DNA of 64,000 bases from Chenopodium formosanum (GCA_024500155.1 CM044868.1:36877665-36941664); one strand, 5' to 3'; shown: positions 1 through 9,837, numbered from the stretch's first letter. Notes: generated from the sequence alone by a model not told the origin. Numbers and translations: made by a program.

Positions 1-792
1 GCCTTTTTCAACTTGGGGAATTGACATAATTGGAAAGTTCTCTAACAGGAACAAGAGGGCATGAGTACGTATTAGTAGCCATCGATTACTACACTAAGTA
101 GATTGAGGCTGCTTCTTACGTGAATATCACTTCTAAACATGTCGCAAAGTTTCTCGAACGAAACATATTTTTTAGATATGGAGTTCCACATGAACTAATT
201 AGTGATCAGGGATCTCAATTCAAAGCTGAAGTCGAGACCCTCTTAACTCATTATAAAGTAAAACATCATCACTCATCCCCGTATAGAAAATTATAAAGAC
301 TGGTCGAATAAACTACACTTTGCATTATGAGGTTATAGAACGTCTATACGAACATCAATAGGAGTAACTCCATACTCCTTAGTTTTCAGAATGGACGCAG
401 TTCAACCAGTAGAACTTGAAATACCATCCCTACGCATCGTATTTAAAAGTAAGCTACCAGAAGGTGAATGGGTAAGAGCGAGGTATGAAGAGCTTTTAGT
501 TCTCGATGAATGACGATTAAGAGCTTTGCATCATGTACAAGTCTACCAAAGGCGCATTGCGCGTCATTTCAATAAAAGAGTCAAACCCAGAAATATAAAA
601 GAAGGTGACTTTGTACTAAAGGAGGTTAGGGGTCCACCTACCGATTCAAGAGGGAAATTCAAACTAAATTGGATAGGTCCCTACCGCGTATTTGAAATCC
701 TATCAAGAGGAGCCGTCCGGTTAATGGATATTGGAGGAGATGAAATTCGCCAATTAATAAACATTGATCGAGTTAACAAATATTACATATGA
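1..792 (+). pseudogene. Ty3/gypsy (Tat-type) integrase C-terminal part, broken
   Basis: This is the end of a retrotransposon pol, with the integrase core followed by the C-terminal DNA-binding part. The core is recognisable near 70-230, where a segment reading VAIDYYTK is followed by RYGVPHELISDQGSQF, corresponding to the second catalytic aspartate region. It is interrupted by stops, one of which (TAG after YYTK) replaces the usual tryptophan. The stretch from 526 is open and ends at a natural stop at 790-792. It contains HVQVYQRRIARHFNKRV, GDFVLKEV and NWIGPYRVFEI, the typical gypsy integrase tail with the GPY/F motif. The window starts inside the gene, so gag, protease and RT of this element (E1) lie to the left. 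The protein would act in the nucleus to insert the cDNA, but this copy cannot. Confidence 0.85.
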
Positions 793-850
793 AATCCAGA
801 TAAACTCGTTCACTCATACAACCAATTTTAATTAGTATTCAATTGAAAGA

Positions 851-985
851 TTCTAAGTGTTATGCATTTTACCGTATAATACGGTAAAATACATAACACT
901 TGGGGGTAATTTAGAAATAATAAATCGTTCTAAGTGTTCATATTATTTCGAACATCACGAAAAAATCTTCACACTTGGGGGGTAA
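851..985 (+). repeat. Duplicated stem plus G-run module after integrase
   Basis: Positions 855-877 and 879-901 form a 23-bp inverted repeat with one mismatch and a one-base loop. The module TTCTAAGTGTT...CACTTGGGGGTAAT at 851-910 is followed by a second diverged copy at about 930-985 ending in CACTTGGGGGGTAAT. Purine/G runs right after pol resemble polypurine tracts, but no LTR begins directly after either run. They could be internal plus-strand priming sites or RNA structures at the pol end. Function is inferred only. Confidence 0.6.
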
Positions 986-1029
986 TAATACAGAATTTAA
1001 AAAAACAAATCGAGACATTCATAGCACAT

Positions 1030-1105
1030 GTGTCGCGCGCAACTGGAAGAGTTGTGCACGGATGTCACGCGCAAGTCGCCACAGATTTTGTTGTGCGCGC
1101 CACCT
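1030..1105. repeat. E1 palindrome block a (GCGCGCAACT family)
   Basis: This GC-rich island in AT-rich sequence has CGCGCGCAACT, GTTGTGC, CACGCGCAAGT and GTTGTGCGCGCC in both orientations. The same half-site returns at 2425-2525, 3354-3465, 7030-7130 and 8627-8860, which ties these stretches to one element. Confidence 0.7.
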
Positions 1106-1487
1106 GATGACGAACTGCGAACCTGAATTTTTACGTTTGAATGAAGTTGCGACTTATGCTTGCGGAAAAAAGAGGGTGTTTCTTAAATATAACATATACT
1201 CGGAAAATAAAATTAAACTTTGATTTAATTCTTTTAATTTCTACCTAAAGAGATTAAAGAAAAATAAACAAAAATACATAATAAAAAAACACGTTAAAAC
1301 TACGCAAAGACCTGATTTCGTAATGCGAATACGTAGGCAATCTTTATGATTCGGTCACATCAAATATAAAAATATAAAGCTCATTTTATTTCATTCAAAT
1401 TTCAAAAGAGAGACATTGGTGATCTAGATTGTAAACGAAAAAAAAAAAAAAAAAACATAGTAGTGATTACACTTTATTCGAAATAAA
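1106..1487. other. Non-coding spacer between pol and antisense ORF
   Basis: AT-rich. It holds the text TACGTAGGCAATC...GATTCGGTCACA near 1330-1360, a phrase that is recurrent in Tat-type non-coding regions (compare 50708 and the minus strand near 36820). There is an A-run at about 1438-1455. No gene is seen. Confidence 0.5.
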
Positions 1488-3174
1488 CTAATGATAAAAT
1501 TTTGTAACACTCTGAGGTTTTACTATGTCTTCAATTATCACAGATGATGGAGGAGTAGTTTCCATCGCAGTATTTTCAGAAGCCTTAGAGCTCTCCCCTA
1601 CACTCTTCTTTTTCACCCAAACATTGTTTTTCAATTTAGGGATTGGGGCCGCCTTTGCAACCTGTTTTCCTTTCCCTTTGACTACTGGAGCTTTCTTGCG
1701 AGTATTTGGTGAAGGTTCTTTGATTTTCACACCTTGTTGCGTGGTTTTGGAGGGAGCTTTCCTTTTTGTTTCCTTTAAACGAGCCTTAAGGGATGAAAAA
1801 TCTAATTTTCTTCTCACTCCTTTGTTTTGGCCACTAGGAGGAGTAGTAGTGGTTGAATGCATCAAAGGCTTAGGTAGATTACGAGCGGTGGCGGCTTGAA
1901 GTTAAGATCGAGCCTTGTTTAATTCGCCCTTATCCGCCGCATTCATCCAAGCTTTGTAAAAGGAAGATAATGTAATACTCGCAGTAGGATTTTGTATTAC
2001 CCATCTAGGAAGACTTGACCAATACTCCATCCAACGAAAAATTCGCTCGGGTTTAAAAGTCATATCTTTAGGGGCATCACAATCTTGCAGGGGAATAAAT
2101 TGTTTTATCTCGTATTGTCTCATTACCCTACAAGGAAAAATATAAGTAGTACTAGATAGGCCTAAAAGCCTAATGTAAGGTCAATTGAGACTATTCCCAA
2201 CCATACTATTTATGTTCCACCAAAGAATCACAAAACGTATGTTAGGAACACCATGATAGAAAAACGATGTCCATTCCTCTTCGTTCTTATGCTTATAAAG
2301 GATTCGACGTCCAGGGAATGTCCTTACTCCATTAGCCCCAAGGTTTTGTGGCTGATCAACAATTCACAAGCGCTCCATGAGCCAAATTTGAAAAAAAAAA
2401 TCAGTTTGCGATTTTTACACAAGTAGGTGGCGCGAGCAACCAAACAAGTTGCGCGCGCCTCCGCGCACAGCGAAAAAGATTGCGCTAGTCATGTCAGCGC
2501 AACCTTGTAACTTGCGCTGATGAACGCCGAAAAAAAACGTATGTATAATAGGAGTGAACTTCCCGTGAAACAGTTTTCGTTAGGGTCTCCTCTATGGCGA
2601 TTCAAACACAGAACGGTTTCGGCCATAACCAAAGGAGCGAGTGAATGACATCCCTCTATTAGCTCTACTATGGACACCATGGAATAATCTCCGTATTCTT
2701 TGCATGTCCTAAGTAAATAATTAACTACAAGACAATAACATAAAGCACGAATTTTAAAGCGTTGTTTAGTCATTTTATCACGAGGGGCGACAAAATGTTC
2801 AATAAATTAAATCAAGTTCACGCCTTCTTCAATTCCAATGTTGGTCATATCATTGTCAGAAAAGCCAAAAAATCTTTGGAGTATAGGTTTGGGATGCGAA
2901 ACTTAGGCAAATAAGTTACAAGGAGAGTATTTGTAGGGAAACATAGCAAGACCTTAAACTCACCGGGAAAGGGGACAATTTCGTCCCCTTTAAACATGAA
3001 AAGATGGTGATTAGAGTCCCAATGGTTGACTGCGGCATGAAGAAAATCAAAGTTAACCACTAGTTGCATATAATTCAATAGAGGGTCTAAGTGGTAAATT
3101 TTAAAAGCTAGTTTGTCCTCGGTTGAAAGAAAAGTGACCCATTGCTTCAAACGTTGTTCAAAAGTCTTCACCAT
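1488..3174 (-). pseudogene. Antisense plant mobile domain (PMD) ORF 1 of E1, broken
   Basis: A single-exon relic read opposite to pol. It starts at an ATG at 3174 and runs through three frame segments: 3174-2845, 2773-2489, and about 2395-1488. Visible PMD features in order are an N-terminal WVTFLSTEDKLAF segment, then AVNHWDSNHHLFMFKGDEIVPF (WD...F.F...E..PF, the PMD signature), RALCYCLVVNYLL, LAPLVMAETVLCLNR, WTSFFYHGVPNIRF, then RVMRQYEIKQFIPL and a lysine-rich tail (KLDFSSLKARLKETKRK). Breaks are stops at 2845 and 1900-1902, a TGA near 2180, two frame changes and a GC-rich insertion at about 2395-2545. Tat-lineage gypsy elements are known to carry extra antisense ORFs between pol and the 3' LTR, and PMD is also found in host MAIN/MAIL proteins. 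Its role in the element is unknown. Confidence 0.75.
2395..2545. repeat. Palindrome block b inserted inside PMD ORF 1
   Basis: On the minus strand the PMD text GSSLLL stops near 2545 and resumes with QIWLMERL near 2390, which is the expected continuation of the family. The ~150 bp between contain the E1 palindromes (GCGCAAGTTACAAGGTTGCGC, GCGCGCAACTTG, GGTTGCTCGCGC) flanked by T-runs on the minus strand. No GT...AG borders fit, so an intron is unlikely. It looks like an inserted copy of the element's own palindrome block. Confidence 0.55.
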
Positions 3175-3291
3175 TGTTCAAAAAAAAAGAGAAAAGAGGG
3201 AATGAGAATTTAGAGAGATTAATTCATTTTAGTTTCTTATATTACTAAGCGAATGAATGCGAGATGATCAAAAGCCTACAAGAAACCACGT

Positions 3292-3299
3292 TTAAATAG
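3292..3299 (-). promoter_or_regulatory. TATA-like box upstream of PMD ORF 1
   Basis: Minus-strand TCTATTTAAA lies about 118 bp upstream of the ATG at 3174 and about 55 bp downstream of palindrome block c. The arrangement suggests the antisense ORF has its own promoter inside E1. Inference from position and sequence only. Confidence 0.4.
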
Positions 3300-3353
3300 A
3301 CCCAAGAGGGGAAAATTTTCTGCAAATTCGGCATAAAGGAAAGTTCACCAACA

Positions 3354-3465
3354 GGTGGCGTGCGCAACTCCTAAGTTGCGTGGAACATCCGCGCGCAACT
3401 AATTCACATGCGCGCGACAGCCGTGCGCAACTCACGCAGTTGTGCGCGTCTTCCCTGACGCGGCA
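3354..3465. repeat. E1 palindrome block c
   Basis: Contains GCGTGCGCAACTCCTAAGTTGCG, CGCGCGCAACTAATTCACATG, and GTGCGCAACTCACGCAGTTG followed by TGCGCG. These are inverted pairs of the same half-site with 4-8 nt spacers. It sits just upstream (minus sense) of the TATA-like box and start of PMD ORF 1. Confidence 0.7.
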
Positions 3466-3944
3466 TTTGAGTTGGATTTATTTCCGTATTTTGGCTCACA
3501 TAATGACGGAATCTTCATGAAATCTTAAGACAAATCATACGCTTGCCTTTTAACCCTTTTGTGTCTCTTTTCTTGCCTACTTTCTTATTTTATTTCTTTT
3601 TATTTTCTTTTTTTAAATTTTCTTACTTTCTTATTTTCTTTTTTATTATTTTCCTACTTCCTTATTTTCTTTTTTATTATTTTCTTATTTACTTTTTTCT
3701 CTTTTTTTTCTTTTTTGTTTTTTTTTTTTTGAGTTTTGGTTATTTTTTCGAGGAGGGTAAGTCGGGAACCCTTTCTCTCCCTCGAAAATTTTTTACTTTA
3801 ATAAAAATAATAATAATGTACACATGGAAAAAAAATAATAAAAATGATGACACACATACAAATGTGTCATATGTACAACAATGCAAAAAAATATATATAT
3901 ATACATCTGTTTCCCCAAAAAAAACAATATGTGTACAAGAGGAA
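3466..3944. other. Pyrimidine-rich non-coding spacer
   Basis: About 3545-3735 is almost pure T with C (TTTTCTT-like repeats), followed by A-rich sequence and a short (AT)n at 3891-3902. Open frames here are a by-product of low complexity. No gene is supported. Confidence 0.6.
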
Positions 3945-6136
3945 TCAGGGTGCTCGTCGACTACTAGACGGTTGCTGCACATCCTGCAAAATCCAAAACG
4001 AAGATTAATACATGAAATGTAATAACTTCGTTGAAAAGAAAAGAAATAAAACTTACCGCGATCATCTAATGATCACGACATGATAAATTCACGAGGGCCC
4101 TCCGATAAGCAGTTCGGAAAGCATGTAAAGTCCTCACTATGCCGTTCACGGTTTCCCGCGGAACCTGTTCCAAGAATACAAGGACAGTTAGTAAACAAAT
4201 GTATCTAAAACAAAAAAAATAGAAATATTTAAGTACATATTCACGAAAGACATACCGACTCAACCGTCTCAGGTACAAACGATATCCCCTCGTCATCCTC
4301 TGTTGCTGGAAGGGTCTCACAAATTACCGATCCGACAGCATCGGTATATGTGATCTCTGCTGCAGGAGGCACCCAACCACCTAGCTCGACCCGCTAAAAA
4401 AAATATGACAAAAAAAATGATAAAATGGTCAAAGTTTCGAAAAACAAATAGAAACAAGGAAAAGAGAGAGTAAGAGTACTAACCGGAACAAAAGCCGGAA
4501 AAGGAGTCAGCCTGGATGTTATAAAAGCCAGATAAGAAACCTTCGGCAGCACCAGCTGCTCCGCTGGATAACCAAGGATCGCCTGAGCTCGATCCTCGGT
4601 AGACAGCAAGTCCGAACGTAGCATCCGGATCGGAGGATCCGCGGGAACCAAAGGCTCCTCGGACGAAAGCTGCCAGAGAACACGCTCGTCCTAAAACCAA
4701 GCGTCGGTCCTTTGGAACACCGAGAGTTTCGGATAGAGGGCCTGAAAACGGCAACGAACCATGCCAGACCGGATAGCCTCAGGGACTCCGACAATCAAAC
4801 TCCAAGGACGGAGATGGATCTATAAAACACAACCACATGAAAAATTGTTAGAAAATAAATAAAATCAAAGAATGCACATGTAGTTGGAATACTCACCGAC
4901 GCACGAGTCGGCGAAAGGATCCTCTGGCAAAAGTCGCCGACAGAAGTGGCTCGTCTCTTCTTAATCGCGACTAATTGATGGACGATAGGAAAACGAGCAG
5001 TCCCAAGTAGCTTGGGGGATAAGAGAGGCAGGTACGAGTATCCCCAAGCTTGAAATCAAGAAAAGATAAGCCTAAAGAAGAAAAACAAAAGCAAAAGTAA
5101 TAACCGAAAGAAGCTTAAAACACGTACCTCAAGGATACGACCATGCCACATAAGGGAGATCTAAGGCACCTCAGTAGCTGCCGCGGAATCCATCACCCGA
5201 GTCGCCTTGCCCATTGATGTAAGCATACGGGATACGACACCTCCGCCCAACTTAGGTCACCGACTTGCCCCAAATTACTGAGGCAAATAAGTAACCTAAT
5301 GGCGAAGCGCTCTCCTCGATCACTCAAGATAGTGATGGAAAGAACGTGAGCAATGTATATCCGAGCCAGCTGCTCAGGTGTACACTGCCGATCAAGCTCG
5401 TCAGCCGACAACTCGTCGGTAAGAACCGAGTACGAACAAGACTACGCGTACACGTGAAGGGCCGACGCAAGACAATCTCCCACAAGGTCGCGCAATCTCT
5501 CTTCTGACCCCTTAACAAAATCTATGACTACGGGATCGCCTCCGAAAGGAAAACCCGTAATCATAGAGAAATCGAAAGGGGCAACCGTCATCTCTCCCCA
5601 AGGAAAGTGGAAAGTGTTGGTGGAATCCCACAAAAACTCCAGCAATCCACGGAGGAAAGCTGACGATGTAGGTTGACTCGATAAATCCCAAAGAACCGCC
5701 AGCTGGGAGTCAATCTCAGAAAGTGCTACAATCTCCTTTGCCACCTCGGGCAAACTCTCAAAATGAGCTCCCATGTCACCAGAGCCGTATAAACGCATGC
5801 TAAGCTCACTCTAAATAAAAGAATAAAAATTAAAAAAAAAAGTTATGGTTTAAAAAGGAGAAATAAAGGAAAAGAGAAAGAAACAAAAGCGTGAAAAAAA
5901 CTCACGATGTCGCGCCACCCTCTGATCGAAACATGATGGTATGGGTCCCTCTTAAGGACCCTAGGGTCCCAATTGGAAGGAGCCTCCCAAACCACATCCT
6001 CCTGGCGACGTCGATCGGCCGCGACACGTCGCTCTCATACCCCCTCTCGAGGACGGGTCACCCTCTTCCGAGGGCGAACCGCCTCGTCCGGATCACCTAG
6101 GATCTCCTCATCATCGACAAATGGAGGCGAGTCCAT
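3945..6136 (-). pseudogene. Antisense plant mobile domain ORF 2 of E1, seven exons, broken
   Basis: A second PMD ORF read opposite to pol, with visible splice borders. Exons by eye: 6136-5906, 5810-5128, 5048-4897, 4819-4484, 4393-4256, 4164-4057 and 3983-3945. Introns open with GTGAGT, GTACGT, GTGAGT, GTTAGT, GTATGT and GTAAGT and close with AG. Exon 1 has an acidic N-terminus (DSPPFVDDEE) and HVSIRGWRDI. Exon 2 has LWDSTNTFHFPWGEMTV and ITGFPFGGDP, the strongest PMD signature, then ARIYIAHVLSITILSDRG and LSWAEV. Exon 3 carries YSYLPLLSPKLL. Breaks are TGA at 6035-6037 (codon 34), TAG at 5442-5444, a one-base shift near 5225, TAG near 5162, TAG in exon 4 (after DAWF) and TAG near 4066. The exon 2/3 junction is one base out of phase. 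Six of six introns keep consensus donors, so it was once a spliced gene. Function in the element is unknown. Confidence 0.8.
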
Positions 6137-7029
6137 GCTATGATGGATAAGGTTTCTTTAATTTGTTTACTTTATTTCCTAAACTAATCTAATATACGTA
6201 TTTTAGACTTATTTCGGCAGCATAACGGCTGCCGATAGGGCAAAACACAAAAATCAAATGCCACCCATATTTGGGGGCAACGATGCCTGCAGTTAAACTC
6301 AGTAAATGGGGGCTTCTAACACCCACAAAGCCATCCTAAACCAGTTTCAACTAAGTATTCAAGGGATTGTATTTCAAAAATCTCAAAGAATCAACTACTT
6401 CTAGACGAATAATAGTAATATAAACATGGTTATTGTCTACCAAACAATTTTGAAGTTTGAACATGGCAAGAGTAAGCTAATAGTATGTTTTGTGCCATTT
6501 TTCAACAATTCAAAATTCAGAAAAATGAATTATGAAAGTAATATTGGTTCCATCACTATAACATACTTCATAATCGGCAATTATAACAAAAATAAGCAAG
6601 AAAAAGCAATAAAATTAAGCAAAATTCGAAGGAAAAGAGCAAGAACAAACTTGAACAAAGAAATGCTCATACAAGGTTCAATACTTAACCATTTTTCATG
6701 AAATTTGTTGCAAAACACTCCTTAAACATAGCATGACAACATAGAGCAAAAAATTTCAAGAAAAATGAACTGAATTGAAAATCCCCAAATTCGAAATTTG
6801 GGGTTTAACGATTCAAAATTCGTTCAAATTCAGCCAAAAAAGAACAAGTTTTAGCAAAAAAACTTACATTGGATTACAACAAATATGAATTAAGGACGAA
6901 ATTTGCTTCCTTTAGCTTCAAAAAACGCAAAAATCCGAGCTTCCTAGAGAGAGAAAGGGGCGAAAATGGTGAAGGAAGGAGAAAGAAAGAGTGAAGTGAA
7001 AATCGCGCTCAGCGATTTCACTTTACTGA
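6137..7029. other. Non-coding leader region upstream of PMD ORF 2
   Basis: AT-rich, with a small stem GGCAGCATAACGGCTGCC at about 6214-6231 and a purine-rich segment at 6945-7000. The + strand open frame at 6426-6701 has lysine/asparagine-rich random composition and no motif. I see no gene. Confidence 0.5.
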
Positions 7030-7130
7030 CATAAATGTCGCGCGAAACTAAATCTGTTGCGCGTGACATACCAGCGCAACTCAGAACGATCTGCGCCCCT
7101 AGCCAGCGCGACCCCTTGAGTTGCGCGCGG
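7030..7130. repeat. E1 palindrome block d
   Basis: Contains GTCGCGCGAAACTAAATCTG followed by TTGCGCGTGAC, CAGCGCAACTCAGA, and CGCGACCCCTTGAGTTGCGCGCG. Same half-sites as the other E1 blocks, upstream (minus sense) of PMD ORF 2 and 3' of it in + orientation. Confidence 0.7.
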
Positions 7131-8337
7131 ATACTGGTCACTTAAATGACCCGAATCTTGATTTTGATCTGTTTGATCATTTTTCAACGGTTTTTGCTCG
7201 TTATTAGACGTAATGGCGCGCAAATTATCAAAATCTTTTTAAATTTCTTTGCATATTGTAGTTTGTTTTCTTCTTTGTTAGTTTTTTGCATCATTCTTGC
7301 ATGCACACCGTGCTTTATGCCTTCCCCAAGCATAAGTTTTGAACATTTTACGTAAGAGTGCCATAAGACGTTCCGTGGTGGTGCTTTACCACCCATAGAC
7401 AAGTTTGTCATTTTACTGTACTAACGTTACAAATGTCCGAGTTTTCTTCTTTTTTCACGTCCGAAGCTAAAAGGAAGGCGTTTTCATGTAGCGTAAAAAT
7501 GCAAATGGCGTATCGTACGGCGCAAAATTGTACGGGGTAAGTGTTGCGTAAAATTTCACTTCAGCCCAAGCTTTGCGAGATCTACCTCTCGGGACTAAAA
7601 TGTAGAGAATTACTGTAGGCGTTAGCTCACTAGTCGACAGGTGCGCCGAACCATCAGGAACAGGCACTTCTTGAATGGGAACAAATATAGTAGTTAGTGC
7701 GCTTACTAACTTACCGGGCAGTTAGGGTGTCGAAATCATCCCCTGTATAAAGAAGCGACGAGACGATGTCCCGCCTATGTATTCACGTGCCCCCAGTCCT
7801 AAGACACGTGTACTCATCTTGTGGACAAAACTGCTGACGGAGTTGCTGACTTTCTTCCCTCTCACTGAATTTGGATATATGCCTCAAGTCTTGAGACATG
7901 TATTTCTATCTTGTGGATATCCGGCACGAATACCCAAAACCCTTTTTCATCTTTTTACTTTTATAAAGTCAGGCTAAAGTTTCAATGACATATCGAGGGA
8001 CTTTAGACCAACGATGACACGATTGAGAGGAAATCTTCCCCTTTTATCCTTTTAAAACCAATCTCTTCTCATGACTTGACATCACCCAGAACACCTTTAC
8101 TTGTAAAAGCATTCTACAATTTCAAAGGATCAATCTAGATTCTTAAGCGCGTTAAGACAAGGAAAAAAAAACTTTTTCTAGCCTTAAAAGCTACTTGTTC
8201 TAAACACTTAGCGAACTAAGGATTGTTTCGACATCCTTAAACATTACTGAAAGATTCTCTATCCTTAGAGAACTCCGCAGAATGAGTCTCGGATTTATTT
8301 CCTTGACTATTTGATCGTCGTCTATTCTATACTCGAT
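7131..8337 (+). other. E1 3' UTR
   Basis: Non-coding sequence ending at the polypurine tract. It has a diverged duplication: TCCTAAGACACGTGTACTCATCTTGTGGA near 7797 against TCTTGAGACATGTATTTCTATCTTGTGGA near 7888, spacing about 90 bp. The first 200 bp are T-rich. No gene is supported. Confidence 0.5.
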
Positions 8338-8353
8338 CAAAGTGGGGGCTAAC
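8338..8353 (+). other. Polypurine tract of E1
   Basis: CAAAGTGGGGGCTAAC lies directly before the TG that opens the LTR. The same tract (CAAAGTGGGGGCTTC) precedes the LTRs of P at 52626 and, on the minus strand, of N at 34219. It primes plus-strand DNA synthesis. Confidence 0.8.
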
Positions 8354-8626
8354 TGTAGACATCTAATTTGGCCCCTTATCCCGACAGGAAGTGCAATGAC
8401 AATAAATAAAACCATCTTCGTGTTAGATCAAAGTGAAGAATACTTATGGATAACTGGTTAAGCCAAAAAACACAAAAGACTAGCCCACATTAAAGAAAAA
8501 AGATAAAACAAAGGTCTAATTAACTAAACCCGATCATAATTAGGCTTAAGCTCGTTCTTAAAACCTAATAATGACGGATTTAGGAGCGCCTATGTTAAAT
8601 CTTAGTGCTGCCGCAGAAAAAGTCGC

Positions 8627-8860
8627 GCGCATCTCAAACAGTCACGCTGGGTTGCCGCGCGCAACTAATTCAGTTGCGCGCGAAACCCAACGCAACCTCT
8701 AGAGTTGCGCTGTGGAATATTCAGAATTATACACAAAATATAAAATCGAATCTTACCATAAAGCCGCGCGCAAGACAATTAATTGCGCTGCCCATAGCAG
8801 CGCAACCTAATCACTTGTGCTGGGATGCCGCGCGCAACTCATCCTGTTGCACGCGACATC
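8627..8860. repeat. E1 palindrome block e, in LTR U3
   Basis: The clearest copy is 8657-8681: GCGCGCAACT, spacer AATTC, AGTTGCGCGC, a perfect 10-bp inverted repeat. Further pairs are CAACGCAACCTCTAGAGTTG followed by CGCTG, CCGCGCGCAAGACAATTAAT followed by TGCGCTG, and CCGCGCGCAACTCATCCTGT followed by TGCACGCGAC. The block ends about 43 bp before the TATA box. Confidence 0.85.
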
Positions 8861-8902
8861 AAATGAAGCAGAATGCTGAAAACCCTAAACCTAATCATTC
8901 CT

Positions 8903-8910
8903 TATAAATA
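8903..8910 (+). promoter_or_regulatory. TATA box of E1 LTR
   Basis: TATAAATA in an LTR context, downstream of palindrome block e and upstream of the presumed R region. Transcription of E1 would start about 30 bp further on. Confidence 0.65.
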
Positions 8911-9540
8911 AGAGCTTAAACCGAGGCTTAAAAAGACAAAAAATAACTTAAAACTCTAGCGAAATACTTGTGAACTTGTGCAACCTAGCCCCTCTTGTCC
9001 TAAACACTCACCCTTTTGATATTTTGTTACTACGGTGGAGGTTCCCCAACAAGATGGAGTCCATAAGTGTTCTAAACGGATATCTAGCAAAGAGAAGTGG
9101 TAAATTCCCGAGCACTTAGTTGAATCACATTTATTTTCTTGCTTAAAAAAACCTTAATTAATTAATTAGTATTGTTTGATCACCTTTAAAATAATTAATT
9201 AATCAATTCCACATAGTATATTGCGTTAAATAAAAGATTAGAATTGAATTAAATAATTATTGGTTGATAACTTAAGCCAAGGTGAATATTGTTTATTTTC
9301 TTGTCCTTTTCACAAATTTGATTAAATAAGAATAACGACATTATGATGTAATTCCTACATGAATTAATGTTTGTGAATAAAATCAACTAACATTGTTTTA
9401 GGTATCGCATTGCATATATTGTTTGGTGATGAAATTGTAAAAAAGGAAGAGCTATTAGAAGTCGCACTAGGGCTAGGATAACGATTCCCCTCTAAAAGAA
9501 TCATTATTTTAGTACCCTCGCTCCCAAACTCATTTATTCT

Positions 9541-9837
9541 TTATAGACCAATTTGGGCATGGGTAAACTTATGATTCGTGCTAATTATTCCATGAACTCC
9601 ACATGGAAGAAAGGCATGAACGAGTTTTATGAGTTTTTCCTAAAACTCATTGGCAACTCCTACTTGTTTCTTATAAAAAAGCGTAATGATAGAATCAATT
9701 CTAATTCAAGGTCCCCCAAACAGACAGGAATTCAAATCCTACTACACCCTAACAAGTGTAAAGTCCTAGGCTTTTAAGTGGCCATGGGCATTTAAGGAGA
9801 GTACCACTTACGATGGGATCACCCTCCTTACATTATC
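9541..9837 (+). other. Unassigned sequence before the minisatellite
   Basis: Junction between E1 and the next Tat element. The open frame at 9553-9777 has no recognisable motif. Nothing else is seen. Confidence 0.4.

Larger units (their letters stand above)
8354..9540 (+). mobile_element. E1 3' LTR (right end uncertain)
   Basis: Opens with TGTAGACATCTAATTTGGCC immediately after the polypurine tract, like the TGTAGACACC of P. It contains a palindrome block (8627-8860) and a TATA box (8903). The right boundary is not clear: I found no matching GTCTACA end or TSD, and 9540 is only where recognisable LTR-like text fades. It belongs with the integrase and PMD ORFs at 1-6136. Confidence 0.65.

Noticed and set aside
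1525..1899. 124-codon + strand open frame
   Set aside because: Shadow of the lysine-rich tail of PMD ORF 1 on the minus strand.
3543..4022. 159-codon + strand open frame rich in F, L and S
   Set aside because: It runs through a T/C tract and then antisense to the last exons of PMD ORF 2; composition is low-complexity.
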